Assembly (NCBI RefSeq): GCF_002798305.1
Contig: NZ_PCGR01000002.1
Coordinates: 296,034 to 360,033, forward strand
DNA length: 64,000 nt
Source of the DNA: Chryseomicrobium excrementi
GTDB taxonomy: Bacteria > Bacillota > Bacilli > Bacillales_A > Planococcaceae
Direction: 5' to 3'
The notes below the pieces were generated by a model that ran no database searches, was not told the origin of the DNA, and saw only the letters and a program-made list of their open reading frames with translations. Numbering within the stretch: position 1 is the first letter of the stretch; every line of letters starts with the position of its first letter. Below are positions 33,760 to 41,610 of the stretch, piece after piece. The translations under genes were made by a program, and so were the position numbers.

Positions 33760-34560
33760 GTGAAAAAATTATGGATTGTAGTGGGTGCGATCCTTCTGTT
33801 TCGTATTGGGAGTTTAAGTTATGCAGATGCTAAGTCACTTGAGCAGCCAATCATCGTAGCAAGTGAATTGAATCCTGACATGCAACAGTTCTATGTCTCG
33901 TACATTACGAATCGGACACAACCACATGCACTCAATTTTGCAGAAATAGGGAACGTTCCACTCAATTTTGCTTCAGAGACGTTTGAGCAATTCGGAATGA
34001 ACGGGATGGAGCAGGTGACAGGGCAGATTCAAATGGAGACTCCTTATTACGTGCTTTATTCAGCTACGAGTGAGCAGTTGTCACCTGAATTAGTAGAAGA
34101 GATAGATGGCAAGATGGCTACAGTTTATTTCACAGATGGTTCTTCACAAACCATTCCGTTCAGTATACAGAGGGATTTGATTCAAGAAAAGAATCCTCTG
34201 GACATGCTAACAGGTGCGAGTGGTCCTGATGGTTCTGCAGATGGCTTTAGAGCTTTAGAATCGTTTACGATTCAGTCACTCAAGGTGGATGAACGGATTG
34301 AGCTAAAGATGTTCCGGGTGGATGGAAAAGAAATTGAAGTACCAGTAGAATCTCCTATTCAAGTGGATGAAGGAGATGCTGTCCAGATTCAAGTATCTGA
34401 TGGAACGGCATTGTTTTTTGGAGAGCTAGCCACTATAGAAATGAAAATCCAAGTGAGCGGGAAATCATCTGAAGAGAGTGCGTACTTATTTTTTAATTTA
34501 AACGAGGTGCCATCAGAAGAGTGGATCAATCAAAAAGTGAAGGAGGCGAAAAAGGAATGA
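33760..34560 (+). CDS. Secreted protein of unknown function
   Basis: A 266-residue protein with an N-terminal signal peptide (about 22 residues, ending near YADA). The mature part is beta-rich, without cysteine clusters or a domain I recognise. The start is GTG 33760 and gives the basic-hydrophobic leader MKKLWIVVGAILL; GGGGAT lies before it. The last bases overlap the next gene's start (ATGA), so it is coupled to the membrane protein at 34557. Confidence 0.7.
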   Translation: MKKLWIVVGAILLFRIGSLSYADAKSLEQPIIVASELNPDMQQFYVSYITNRTQPHALNFAEIGNVPLNFASETFEQFGMNGMEQVTGQIQMETPYYVLYSATSEQLSPELVEEIDGKMATVYFTDGSSQTIPFSIQRDLIQEKNPLDMLTGASGPDGSADGFRALESFTIQSLKVDERIELKMFRVDGKEIEVPVESPIQVDEGDAVQIQVSDGTALFFGELATIEMKIQVSGKSSEESAYLFFNLNEVPSEEWINQKVKEAKKE

Positions 34561-35120
34561 ACTTTCATAAACGAGTGTTGATTGGAAGTATCTTTCATAT
34601 TTTCGATTTTACTATCGGATTTTTTGATATCCTTCCAGACTTCATTGGCTTTCTAGTGATTGCATCCGCTTTTTCCGTTCATTCGACTAGGGAGGCGAAT
34701 AAGGGCCTAATTCTTTCCTTGATACTTGTAATGACAAGTTTGATCCAGTTAATGGTTCCGATACCAAACATGGGTCTCACTATGCTACCATTTGATGGAT
34801 ATTTAGGGGTTCTGATGATCATCGTAGGAGCTTTAACTATTTTGCATTTCGGATATATCTTTATAGTGTCGAATCAAATTTTATCAGATCAAGATGCAAA
34901 GTTCCCAAAAGTGTTTATGATAGTGCAACTAGTCAACTTTGCACTTTTAGGACTTGTCGTTCATGTCACGTCCAGTGTGGCATTAACCATCTCCTTACTA
35001 TCGATTGGACTTAGCGTACTCTCGATGATTTATTTCTTCATCGCTTTAATACAGAGAAAAAACCTTGAAAATCAATTAAAATTGATTGATTTCACGGAGC
35101 TCGGTCATTCCACTGTATGA
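34557..35120 (+). CDS. Small multi-TM membrane protein of unknown function
   Basis: A 187-residue protein with five or six hydrophobic segments. The early block FFDILPDFIGFLVIASAF resembles an uncharacterised Firmicutes membrane family with the phrase DILPDFIGY. ATG 34557 overlaps the previous stop and has AAGGAGG upstream; a longer reading from 34521 would start inside the preceding gene without a ribosome site. It probably works with the secreted protein just before it. Confidence 0.7.
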   Translation: MNFHKRVLIGSIFHIFDFTIGFFDILPDFIGFLVIASAFSVHSTREANKGLILSLILVMTSLIQLMVPIPNMGLTMLPFDGYLGVLMIIVGALTILHFGYIFIVSNQILSDQDAKFPKVFMIVQLVNFALLGLVVHVTSSVALTISLLSIGLSVLSMIYFFIALIQRKNLENQLKLIDFTELGHSTV

Positions 35121-35169
35121 AACTTTGAAAATAATAGAAGGAATGCAACTAGTTTTGTCGAATACAACC

Positions 35170-35183
35170 TGTAAGCGCTTTCA
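35170..35183 (+). promoter_or_regulatory. CcpA catabolite-responsive element (cre)
   Basis: TGTAAGCGCTTTCA matches the CcpA operator consensus WTGNAANCGNWNNCW fully in its core. It lies 43 bases before the aldehyde dehydrogenase start, where it would repress transcription when glucose is present. Confidence 0.8.
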
Positions 35184-35226
35184 AATAAGGGCTTGGGAGA
35201 TAGGACAACTAGAAAAGAGGGATGAA

Positions 35227-36699
35227 ATGAAGTTAACACATTTCGTGAACGGAGAGTGGCTTGAAGATGGCTCACACCAAGATGTACTGAATCCGGCAAC
35301 AGGTGAGGTTCTTGCCGAAGTACCTATGGGTGACGCAGATCTTGTAGCTAAAGCAGTAGAAGGTGCCAAAGTTGCACAAAAAAAATGGGCAAAAGTGCCT
35401 GCACCAAAGCGTGCACAGTATCTCTATGCTATTGGACGTGTAATGGAAGAGCGTAAAGAGCATTTGGCACAAGTGCTGACAAAAGAGATGGGAAAAGTCA
35501 TTGAGGAAGGACGTGGCGAAGTCCAAGAAGGAATCGACATGGCCTATTATATGGCAGGTGAAGGAAGACGCTTGTTTGGGGAAACAACGCCTTCAGAGCT
35601 TGCTGATAAATTTGCAATGAGTGTTCGTGCGCCAATTGGTGTCGTTGGGCTGATCACGCCTTGGAACTTCCCAGTTGCTATTGCGACGTGGAAATCGTTC
35701 CCGGCTATCGTAGCAGGAAATACGTTCCTATGGAAGCCAGCAACAGAGACACCAATGATGGCTTATGAAATGGCAAAAATCTTTGAGGAAGTTGGTTTGC
35801 CTAAAGGAGTCGCTAACATCGTCTTCGGTTCTGGTGGTACAGTCGGGACTGCGATGATTGAACATCCTGACGTTAAAGTCATCTCATTCACAGGCTCTAC
35901 CGATACAGGAAGTAAAGTAGCTGAACTCGGTGGCAAACACTTGAAGAAAGTCTCGCTTGAAATGGGAGGGAAAAATGCAGTCATCGTCATGGATGATGCA
36001 AACCTAGACCTAGCTATAGATGGTATTCTCTGGAGTGCTTTCGGAACTGCTGGACAGCGTTGTACAGCATGTAGCCGTGTCATTGTTCATAAAGATGTAA
36101 AGAAAGAACTTGAGCAAAAGCTTCTTGAGAAGATGAAGCATCTGAAGATCGGTGATGGAACAGACGAGACAGTGAAAATTGGTCCTGTCATCAATGCGGC
36201 TGCTCTTAAAAAGATTCATGGCTATGTGGAAATCGGGAAAGAAGATGGAGCAACGCTTCTTGAAGGTGGCCATGTTCTAGATGAAGGAGACCTTTCAAAA
36301 GGTCATTTCTATGCGCCAACACTATTTACAGACGTGCCATGGGATTCTCGAATCGCGCAAGAAGAAATCTTTGGACCTGTTGTTTCTATCATTGAAGTCT
36401 CTTCATTAGATGAGGCTATCGAAGTGAACAACAGCGTAAAGTTTGGCTTGTCGAGCTCGATCTTCTCACAAGATGTCAACACAATCTTTAAGGCGCAACG
36501 TGATTTAGATACAGGGATCGTCTATGTAAACGCAGGGACAACAGGTGCTGAGATCCACTTACCATTTGGGGGGACAAAAGGGACTGGAAATGGACATCGT
36601 GACTCAGGAGTGGCTGCACTAGACGTCTATACAGAATGGAAGAGCGTCTATGTAGATTTCAGTGGGAAATTGCAGCGGGCGCAAATAGATACTAACTAG
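35227..36699 (+). CDS. NAD(P)-dependent aldehyde dehydrogenase, probably 2-aminoadipate 6-semialdehyde type
   Basis: A 490-residue ALDH-superfamily enzyme with all key sites: WNFPVAIATWKSFPA with the substrate-channel Asn, Glu in LEMGGKN and the nucleophile Cys in GQRCTACSR. The next gene encodes a lysine-dehydrogenase-like protein, whose product would be the aminoadipate semialdehyde, so oxidation of that aldehyde is a reasonable role (inference). ATG 35227 follows GAGGG; an open frame back to 35086 crosses the cre site and is not coding. A cre box upstream suggests repression by preferred carbon sources. Confidence 0.88.
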   Translation: MKLTHFVNGEWLEDGSHQDVLNPATGEVLAEVPMGDADLVAKAVEGAKVAQKKWAKVPAPKRAQYLYAIGRVMEERKEHLAQVLTKEMGKVIEEGRGEVQEGIDMAYYMAGEGRRLFGETTPSELADKFAMSVRAPIGVVGLITPWNFPVAIATWKSFPAIVAGNTFLWKPATETPMMAYEMAKIFEEVGLPKGVANIVFGSGGTVGTAMIEHPDVKVISFTGSTDTGSKVAELGGKHLKKVSLEMGGKNAVIVMDDANLDLAIDGILWSAFGTAGQRCTACSRVIVHKDVKKELEQKLLEKMKHLKIGDGTDETVKIGPVINAAALKKIHGYVEIGKEDGATLLEGGHVLDEGDLSKGHFYAPTLFTDVPWDSRIAQEEIFGPVVSIIEVSSLDEAIEVNNSVKFGLSSSIFSQDVNTIFKAQRDLDTGIVYVNAGTTGAEIHLPFGGTKGTGNGHRDSGVAALDVYTEWKSVYVDFSGKLQRAQIDTN

Positions 36700-36816
36700 A
36701 TGTGGAAGGCGTTTGCTCAGAAATGCTTCGAAAATTGGGCGTGCCCGTAGAGGTGCTTTTTGCCTCTATGGGGGCGAATGATTTTTGAATGTATTTCTAA
36801 CGCCTGCAACTCGATA
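36697..36816 (+). repeat. Family C structured repeat, copy 1, overlapping the ALDH stop codon
   Basis: AGGCGTT/AACGCCT, GAAAT/ATTTC, TTCGAAAATT/GATTTTTGAA (wobbles) and CCCGTAGAGG/CCTCTATGGG around the loop tgctttttg. The element begins at the TAG stop of the dehydrogenase gene and lies between two genes of the probable operon. Confidence 0.85.
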
Positions 36817-36861
36817 CAGAGTAAGTTTCAAAGGGGAATATAAACAAAGGGGGAACTAGAA

Positions 36862-38022
36862 ATGATCGTAGGTGTATTAGGTGCTGGTTTGATGGGGAAA
36901 GAAGCAGCAACAGACTTAGTGAAGAGTCCACAAGTAGAGAAAGTGATCATTGGGGACTTAGATGTCGGCCAAACAGAGATGTTTGCACAAAAGCTGCAAA
37001 ATCCAAAGCTTGAGGTCCGTCATCTTGATGCAAATGACGATGAGTCGATTCGTTCTTTAATGAAAGAGTGTGATGTAGTCGTCAATGCTCTATTCTATAC
37101 ATTCAACCAACGAGTTGCTGAGCTTGCCATTGAACTTGGCGTCAATGCAGTAGACTTAGGGGGGCACATCGGTGGTGCGACAGATTACATCTTAAATCTT
37201 GATGAAAAAGCAAAAGCTGCGGGTGTTACGCTCATTCCAGATCTAGGCGTTGCTCCAGGGATGATCAACATTTTAGCTGGACATGGTGCTAAGAAGCTCG
37301 ATAAAGTGTCGAGCATCAAGTTGTATGTCGGTGGAATTCCGGTAGAGCCAGAAGGAATCTTTAAATACAACCTCGTATTCTCGTTAGACGGAGTGTTTGA
37401 TCATTATACAGATAAGTCTCATGTAATTCGTAACGGAGAAATGCAGGAAGTGGATTCACTGTCTGAAATTGAGCCGATCCATTTTGATGGATTCGACGAA
37501 TTAGAGGCATTCCATACAGCTGGAGGAACCTCGACTTTAGGTCATACATTTGCAGGCATCGATACTTTAGAATACAAAACGATTCGTTATAAAGGCCATG
37601 CTGAGAAGTTTAAATTACTTGTAGACCTTGGTCTGACAAACAAAGAGACCATGGTGAATGCAGGTGGAAATGTTGTATCCGCTCGTGAGGTGCTGCGAGA
37701 AGTATTAACGCCTCAACTTCGACTGGGTGACAAGAAAGATGCTGTCTTGCTTCGTGTTATAGTAGAAGGGTTCGAAGGGGAGACAGAAAAGAGCTATATG
37801 TATGAGCTAGTGACAACAAAAGACGAGTTATCAGGAACTACTGCGATGGCACGAGCTACAGCGAATACAATTTCTGTTGTTGCTCAGATGGTGGGTAATG
37901 GCACGATCACGTCTCATGGCGTTTATCCACCAGAATTGGTTGTGCCAGGCGACCTTTATATGCGAGAAATGGCGAATCGTGGTGTAGAAATTAAAGAATA
38001 TGTAAAATCAGAACAAATGTGA
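36862..38022 (+). CDS. Saccharopine dehydrogenase-family protein, probable L-lysine 6-dehydrogenase
   Basis: A 386-residue oxidoreductase. The Rossmann start VGVLGAGLMGKEAATDL binds NAD(P). The middle carries the saccharopine-dehydrogenase-type core: VNALFYTF, DLGGHIGG, DLGVAPGMINILAG. The length and these motifs fit L-lysine 6-dehydrogenases, which oxidise lysine to the aminoadipate semialdehyde (Geobacillus type). It follows the aldehyde dehydrogenase gene by 162 bases with no terminator between, so lysine degradation to 2-aminoadipate is the likely pathway. GGGGGA precedes the ATG. Confidence 0.82.
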   Translation: MIVGVLGAGLMGKEAATDLVKSPQVEKVIIGDLDVGQTEMFAQKLQNPKLEVRHLDANDDESIRSLMKECDVVVNALFYTFNQRVAELAIELGVNAVDLGGHIGGATDYILNLDEKAKAAGVTLIPDLGVAPGMINILAGHGAKKLDKVSSIKLYVGGIPVEPEGIFKYNLVFSLDGVFDHYTDKSHVIRNGEMQEVDSLSEIEPIHFDGFDELEAFHTAGGTSTLGHTFAGIDTLEYKTIRYKGHAEKFKLLVDLGLTNKETMVNAGGNVVSAREVLREVLTPQLRLGDKKDAVLLRVIVEGFEGETEKSYMYELVTTKDELSGTTAMARATANTISVVAQMVGNGTITSHGVYPPELVVPGDLYMREMANRGVEIKEYVKSEQM

Positions 38023-38028
38023 TCTCAC

Positions 38029-38067
38029 AGACCTGCAATCGACACCGGTTGCAGGTCTTGTTTATTT
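38029..38067 (+). terminator. Terminator after the lysine dehydrogenase-like gene
   Basis: AGACCTGCAA pairs with TTGCAGGTCT, followed by a T-rich tail. Confidence 0.85.
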
Positions 38068-38167
38068 CCCGGGAAATATGTCGAAAAGAAATTTCAGACG
38101 TACTGTAACTTTCTTCCTCTTACTAAGTCTAATGGTATAGAAACTCACAGGAAATGAGGGGAAGGCA

Positions 38168-40066
38168 ATGAAAAAGTGGATGATGCCAGTAATGGCAATG
38201 GTATTTGTAGGACTATTGATAGGTGGATTTTATACTGTAACTTCTTTAAGTGGTGCAATTGTGAAAGGGTATCCTGAAATGACAGTCACGACAAAGCAAG
38301 AGCAACTGCGTGATTATTTCGAACGCGTAAAAAAATCATCGCAGTCAAGATTTGCATTTGGAGAAGAGGCTGAGGGCAGTAGTGACATGGCAGGAGCGAC
38401 AGAAGAGTCGTCTGCTAAGAGCTCTGATGTCTCGACAACCAACAACCAAGTTGAAGGAGTCGACGAAGCGGATACTGTGAAGTTGAATGAAGACTACATT
38501 TATATGGTGTCAGATCAGAAGGTCAGCATCTTTGACATTCGCGACCCAGATAATATGGTTCAGGCAGGTGACATCACCTTTGGTGGAGAGCGCTATCCTA
38601 TGCAACTGTTCTTAACAGAAGACTATTTAGTCGTATTGAATCAAAACTACTCTCATCAAGGGCAGCCTGTCCTTCGAAGTGATGAAGGATACAAATGGGC
38701 GCCTTACGATGGTCTGGCTATAGCGAGTATTTATTCATTAGAGGATCCTGAAAATCCGAAACTTGTACGAGAAGTTGGGGCAGAGGGGCAACTTTCTAGT
38801 GCGCGTATGACAGACAATACGATCTACTTTATCTCGAGCCTTTACAGCAGAATGTGGGCTTTTGAAGAAAATGAAGAGGTAGAGCTTCGTCCATTCAATT
38901 ATGATTCGGAAAAAAGCGAAGATCCAGAAGCTATCGATTACGACAAAATTACCATTCTCCCGGATACATTAGTGGGGGGGTATACGTTGATCTCTGCTAT
39001 TTCATTAGAAAATTTAAATGAATCACAACTTTCAACTGAAGGATATCTCGGAAGTAGCGAGCAATTCTATATGTCTACAGAATCCATTTATTTAACAACT
39101 ACTGTGTATTCTCAAGAAGGTGCTGATTCAGATGAGACGACTGACAGCATGTTCTGGAATCCTGGAGTACGAGATACAGATATCTACAAGTTTGATTTTG
39201 AAGGAACAGATGTAGAGTTGGTCGGCTCGCACCGCCTAGAAGGCCATTTGTTGAATCAGTTCTCAATGGATGAATACGACAACCACTTCCGAGTAGTCAC
39301 AACGGAAGGCGATTCTTGGAATGAATCCAAGCCATCAGAAAATCACTTGTTTATCTTAGATGACGAGATGAACCGAGTAGGAGAACTTAAAGGATTGGCC
39401 AAAACGGAGCGAATCTATTCAGCCCGTTTTATGGAAGACAAAGCCTACATGGTGACATTTAAAGAAACGGATCCATTATTTGTCTTTGATCTCTCAGACC
39501 CAACAAAACCAGCAGTTCTTGGCGAACTCAAAATTCCAGGATTCAGTAATTATTTGCACCCTATTGGTGAGACCCATCTACTTGGTATCGGATATGAGAC
39601 GGAGATGGTGACGTTCCCAGGGTCTAAGGAGCCAAGTCTAGTGACGGGTGCTATGAAGATGTCGCTGTTTGATGTCAGTGATTTCTCTAATCCTAAAGAG
39701 CAGGATGTTGAAATTATCGGAGGATATGGCAGTTACTCTCCAGCCCAATACGATCACAAAGCTCTAATGATTCATCAAGAGAAAGGGTATTATGGATTCC
39801 CGGTGACTTTATACTCAGGTGAAGCAGGTGGGAACGTCAAATATGAAGGGGACGGGGCCAACATCTACCGAGTCACACCAGAAGAAGGTATCACACCAGT
39901 GGCTTCTCTGATGAATGACAAAGTGGAAGGCCAGCAATACGAAGAGTGGAACCACACGATTCAACGTCTAGTTTATGTAGATGACACCTTATTCACACTA
40001 GCCAACCGCCGCATCTCAAGCTATGACTTCAACACATTTGAGCGCAAGCAAGTTCTAGATTATTAA
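38168..40066 (+). CDS. Secreted/membrane-anchored beta-propeller protein (PF09826-like)
   Basis: A 632-residue extracytoplasmic protein with an N-terminal signal-anchor (6-26), a Ser/Glu-rich linker (60-90) and the 'secreted C-terminal beta-propeller' domain. Marks are NNQVEGVDEADTVKLN (a family signature), repeated blade endings such as VSIFDIRDPDN, VFDLSDPTKPAVLGELKI and LFDVSDFSNPKEQ, and WNHTIQRLVYVDDTLF at the end. The function is unknown; propellers bind ligands or proteins at the surface. GAGGGGAAGG lies before the ATG. Confidence 0.87.
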   Translation: MKKWMMPVMAMVFVGLLIGGFYTVTSLSGAIVKGYPEMTVTTKQEQLRDYFERVKKSSQSRFAFGEEAEGSSDMAGATEESSAKSSDVSTTNNQVEGVDEADTVKLNEDYIYMVSDQKVSIFDIRDPDNMVQAGDITFGGERYPMQLFLTEDYLVVLNQNYSHQGQPVLRSDEGYKWAPYDGLAIASIYSLEDPENPKLVREVGAEGQLSSARMTDNTIYFISSLYSRMWAFEENEEVELRPFNYDSEKSEDPEAIDYDKITILPDTLVGGYTLISAISLENLNESQLSTEGYLGSSEQFYMSTESIYLTTTVYSQEGADSDETTDSMFWNPGVRDTDIYKFDFEGTDVELVGSHRLEGHLLNQFSMDEYDNHFRVVTTEGDSWNESKPSENHLFILDDEMNRVGELKGLAKTERIYSARFMEDKAYMVTFKETDPLFVFDLSDPTKPAVLGELKIPGFSNYLHPIGETHLLGIGYETEMVTFPGSKEPSLVTGAMKMSLFDVSDFSNPKEQDVEIIGGYGSYSPAQYDHKALMIHQEKGYYGFPVTLYSGEAGGNVKYEGDGANIYRVTPEEGITPVASLMNDKVEGQQYEEWNHTIQRLVYVDDTLFTLANRRISSYDFNTFERKQVLDY

Positions 40067-40097
40067 GATGGTTGTTTGTAAATTTCAGGTGTTTTGA

Positions 40098-40201
40098 GCC
40101 TGAGATGTCTTTTCCTAGGGTATCAGAGGTTCTGCGAGACCCCGCAGGAGTGTGCGACGAGGAGGCTCGGAGGTTCTCCCCTTGGAAAGGATGTCTCAGG
40201 T
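40098..40201 (+). repeat. Family A palindromic repeat, copy 2
   Basis: CCTGAGA...TCTCAGG ends, inner TTTCC/GGAAA and two AGGTTCT direct repeats; nearly the reverse complement of the copy at 31198-31304. Confidence 0.85.
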
Positions 40202-40226
40202 GAAAAGCATATACTTATAAGACATG

Positions 40227-40250
40227 AAAACCAGCTTCGGCTGGTTTTTT
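40227..40250 (+). terminator. Terminator after the beta-propeller gene
   Basis: AAAACCAGC ttcg GCTGGTTTT, a UUCG tetraloop hairpin with a T run. Confidence 0.85.
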
Positions 40251-40328
40251 GCTGTCTTGGCACAATAAGCATTGTCAGAATCCATCCCAGTTCGTTAGAC
40301 TGAAGAGAGAACCGAAAGGAGGCAGGAC

Positions 40329-41069
40329 ATGTCCAACTACGAAATTACAGTCGAGTGCTGTCTGCTTGCGGGCCGCCTCATGATCGAAGGGGGCGCCGAG
40401 ACTTACCGGGCGGAAGATACGATGGAGCGCATGGCGAAATCCCAGCATCTCATCGGCTCTCAAAGTTTTGTCATGCCGACTGGAATCATGTTCAGTGGCA
40501 ACAACAATGCTCCCACCCGTTTGATGCGAGTCAATTCGCGTGTGACCGACCTTGAGAAAGTCGCCATGGTCAACTCGATTTCGCGGCGCTTGGTTAATCA
40601 AGAGCTCACCATTGAAGCAGCTTACGAAGAATTGAGGAGAATTGAGACCGAACACAAAACGTTTCCGTTCTGGCTCCAAATTATTGCGGCAGGAATTACT
40701 TCAGGTGCCTTCTTGTTGCTTCTCGGTCATGACTTGTGGAACGTGCCGGCTGCCATGGGCATAGGTGCACTGGGGTACGTGATTGCGACTATGCTGGAGT
40801 TAAAAACACGCGTGAAATTTTTTGCTGAATTCTTCGCGGCTTTGGTCATTGGGATTGCCGCTTATTCTGCTGTATATATTGGGTTTGGAAATAATTTAGA
40901 CAGTCTGATCATTGGATCCGTCATCCCGCTTGTACCAGGGCTTCTCATCACTAACGCGGTGCGAGATTTGATGGCAGGTCACTTTGTATCTGGATTATCA
41001 AAAGGAGCCGAGGCGTTTCTCACGGCCTTTGCCATTGGAGCAGGCGTGGCACTCGTCTTGTCATTCTAA
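40329..41069 (+). CDS. Threonine/serine exporter ThrE, large subunit (DUF1212, YjjP-like)
   Basis: A 246-residue protein: a soluble N-terminal domain with LLAGRLMIEGGAETYRAED, the hallmark of the ThrE family, and then five TM helices from residue 115 on. ThrE exports small neutral amino acids. It is split into two genes here; the second half is the next gene, 9 bases on. AAAGGAGG precedes the ATG. Codons near its start are more GC-rich than in genes to the left. Confidence 0.9.
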   Translation: MSNYEITVECCLLAGRLMIEGGAETYRAEDTMERMAKSQHLIGSQSFVMPTGIMFSGNNNAPTRLMRVNSRVTDLEKVAMVNSISRRLVNQELTIEAAYEELRRIETEHKTFPFWLQIIAAGITSGAFLLLLGHDLWNVPAAMGIGALGYVIATMLELKTRVKFFAEFFAALVIGIAAYSAVYIGFGNNLDSLIIGSVIPLVPGLLITNAVRDLMAGHFVSGLSKGAEAFLTAFAIGAGVALVLSF

Positions 41070-41078
41070 GGAGGAGCT

Positions 41079-41570
41079 ATGGATTATTTACTACAAGCAG
41101 GACTCAGCTTTTTAGCAGCCGTAGCGTTCGGTATTCTATTCAATGCCCCTCGTCGCATGCTCATCCACTGCGGTCTGGTAGGAACGGTTGGATGGCTTGT
41201 CTTTTCCGTCACTCAGACGGTAGCCGATGATCAAGTGGTGGCAACATTTCTTGGAGCTTTCACCATTGCGTTGATGTCTCACATCTTTGCACGGAGACGG
41301 AAGATGCCTATGATTTTATTCAGTGTCTCGGGTATCATTGTTTTAGTTCCAGGAGCTACTGCTTATAATGCGATGCGAAATGTGGTGGAACAGGATTACT
41401 TGATGGCGATTGAGCTAGCTACACGTGCTCTTCTTATTTCAGGAGCTATAGCTATGGGGCTTGTATTTGCAGAAATTATCATGCAGATCTATTCGCGACT
41501 CTATAGACGTGTTGTGAAAAAGGAAAAGACAGATGCGCTAGTAGATATCGAAGAGACGCGTCAATTATAA
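41079..41570 (+). CDS. Threonine/serine exporter ThrE, small subunit (DUF3815, YjjB-like)
   Basis: A 163-residue protein with five TM helices that completes the exporter with the preceding gene. Typical stretches are AVAFGILFNAPRR, HCGLVGTVGW and the GIIVLVPGATAYNAM loop. It probably forms a heteromer with the large subunit. AAGGAGG lies before the ATG, and a bidirectional terminator follows. Confidence 0.9.
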   Translation: MDYLLQAGLSFLAAVAFGILFNAPRRMLIHCGLVGTVGWLVFSVTQTVADDQVVATFLGAFTIALMSHIFARRRKMPMILFSVSGIIVLVPGATAYNAMRNVVEQDYLMAIELATRALLISGAIAMGLVFAEIIMQIYSRLYRRVVKKEKTDALVDIEETRQL

Positions 41571-41602
41571 AAAACCAAGCGCCGCAGCGGGCGCTTGGTT
41601 TT
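41571..41602. terminator. Bidirectional terminator
   Basis: CCAAGCGCC gcagc GGGCGCTTGG with A and T runs; ends the ThrE pair and the convergent EAL gene. Confidence 0.88.
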
Positions 41603-41610
41603 CTGTACAG

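Larger units (their letters stand above)
40067..40328. other. Intergenic stretch with a family A repeat and a terminator
   Basis: No gene. A 69-codon open frame here (from 40094) is the family A repeat translated and is not coding. The repeat is at 40098-40201 and a terminator at 40227-40250. Confidence 0.75.

Noticed and set aside
35086-35226. N-terminal extension of the aldehyde dehydrogenase
   Set aside because: It crosses the cre site and lies before the clear ribosome site and the family start KLTHFVNGEW.
40094-40303. 69-codon open frame after the beta-propeller gene
   Set aside because: It is a translation of the family A palindromic repeat and the following terminator, and it lacks a ribosome-binding site.
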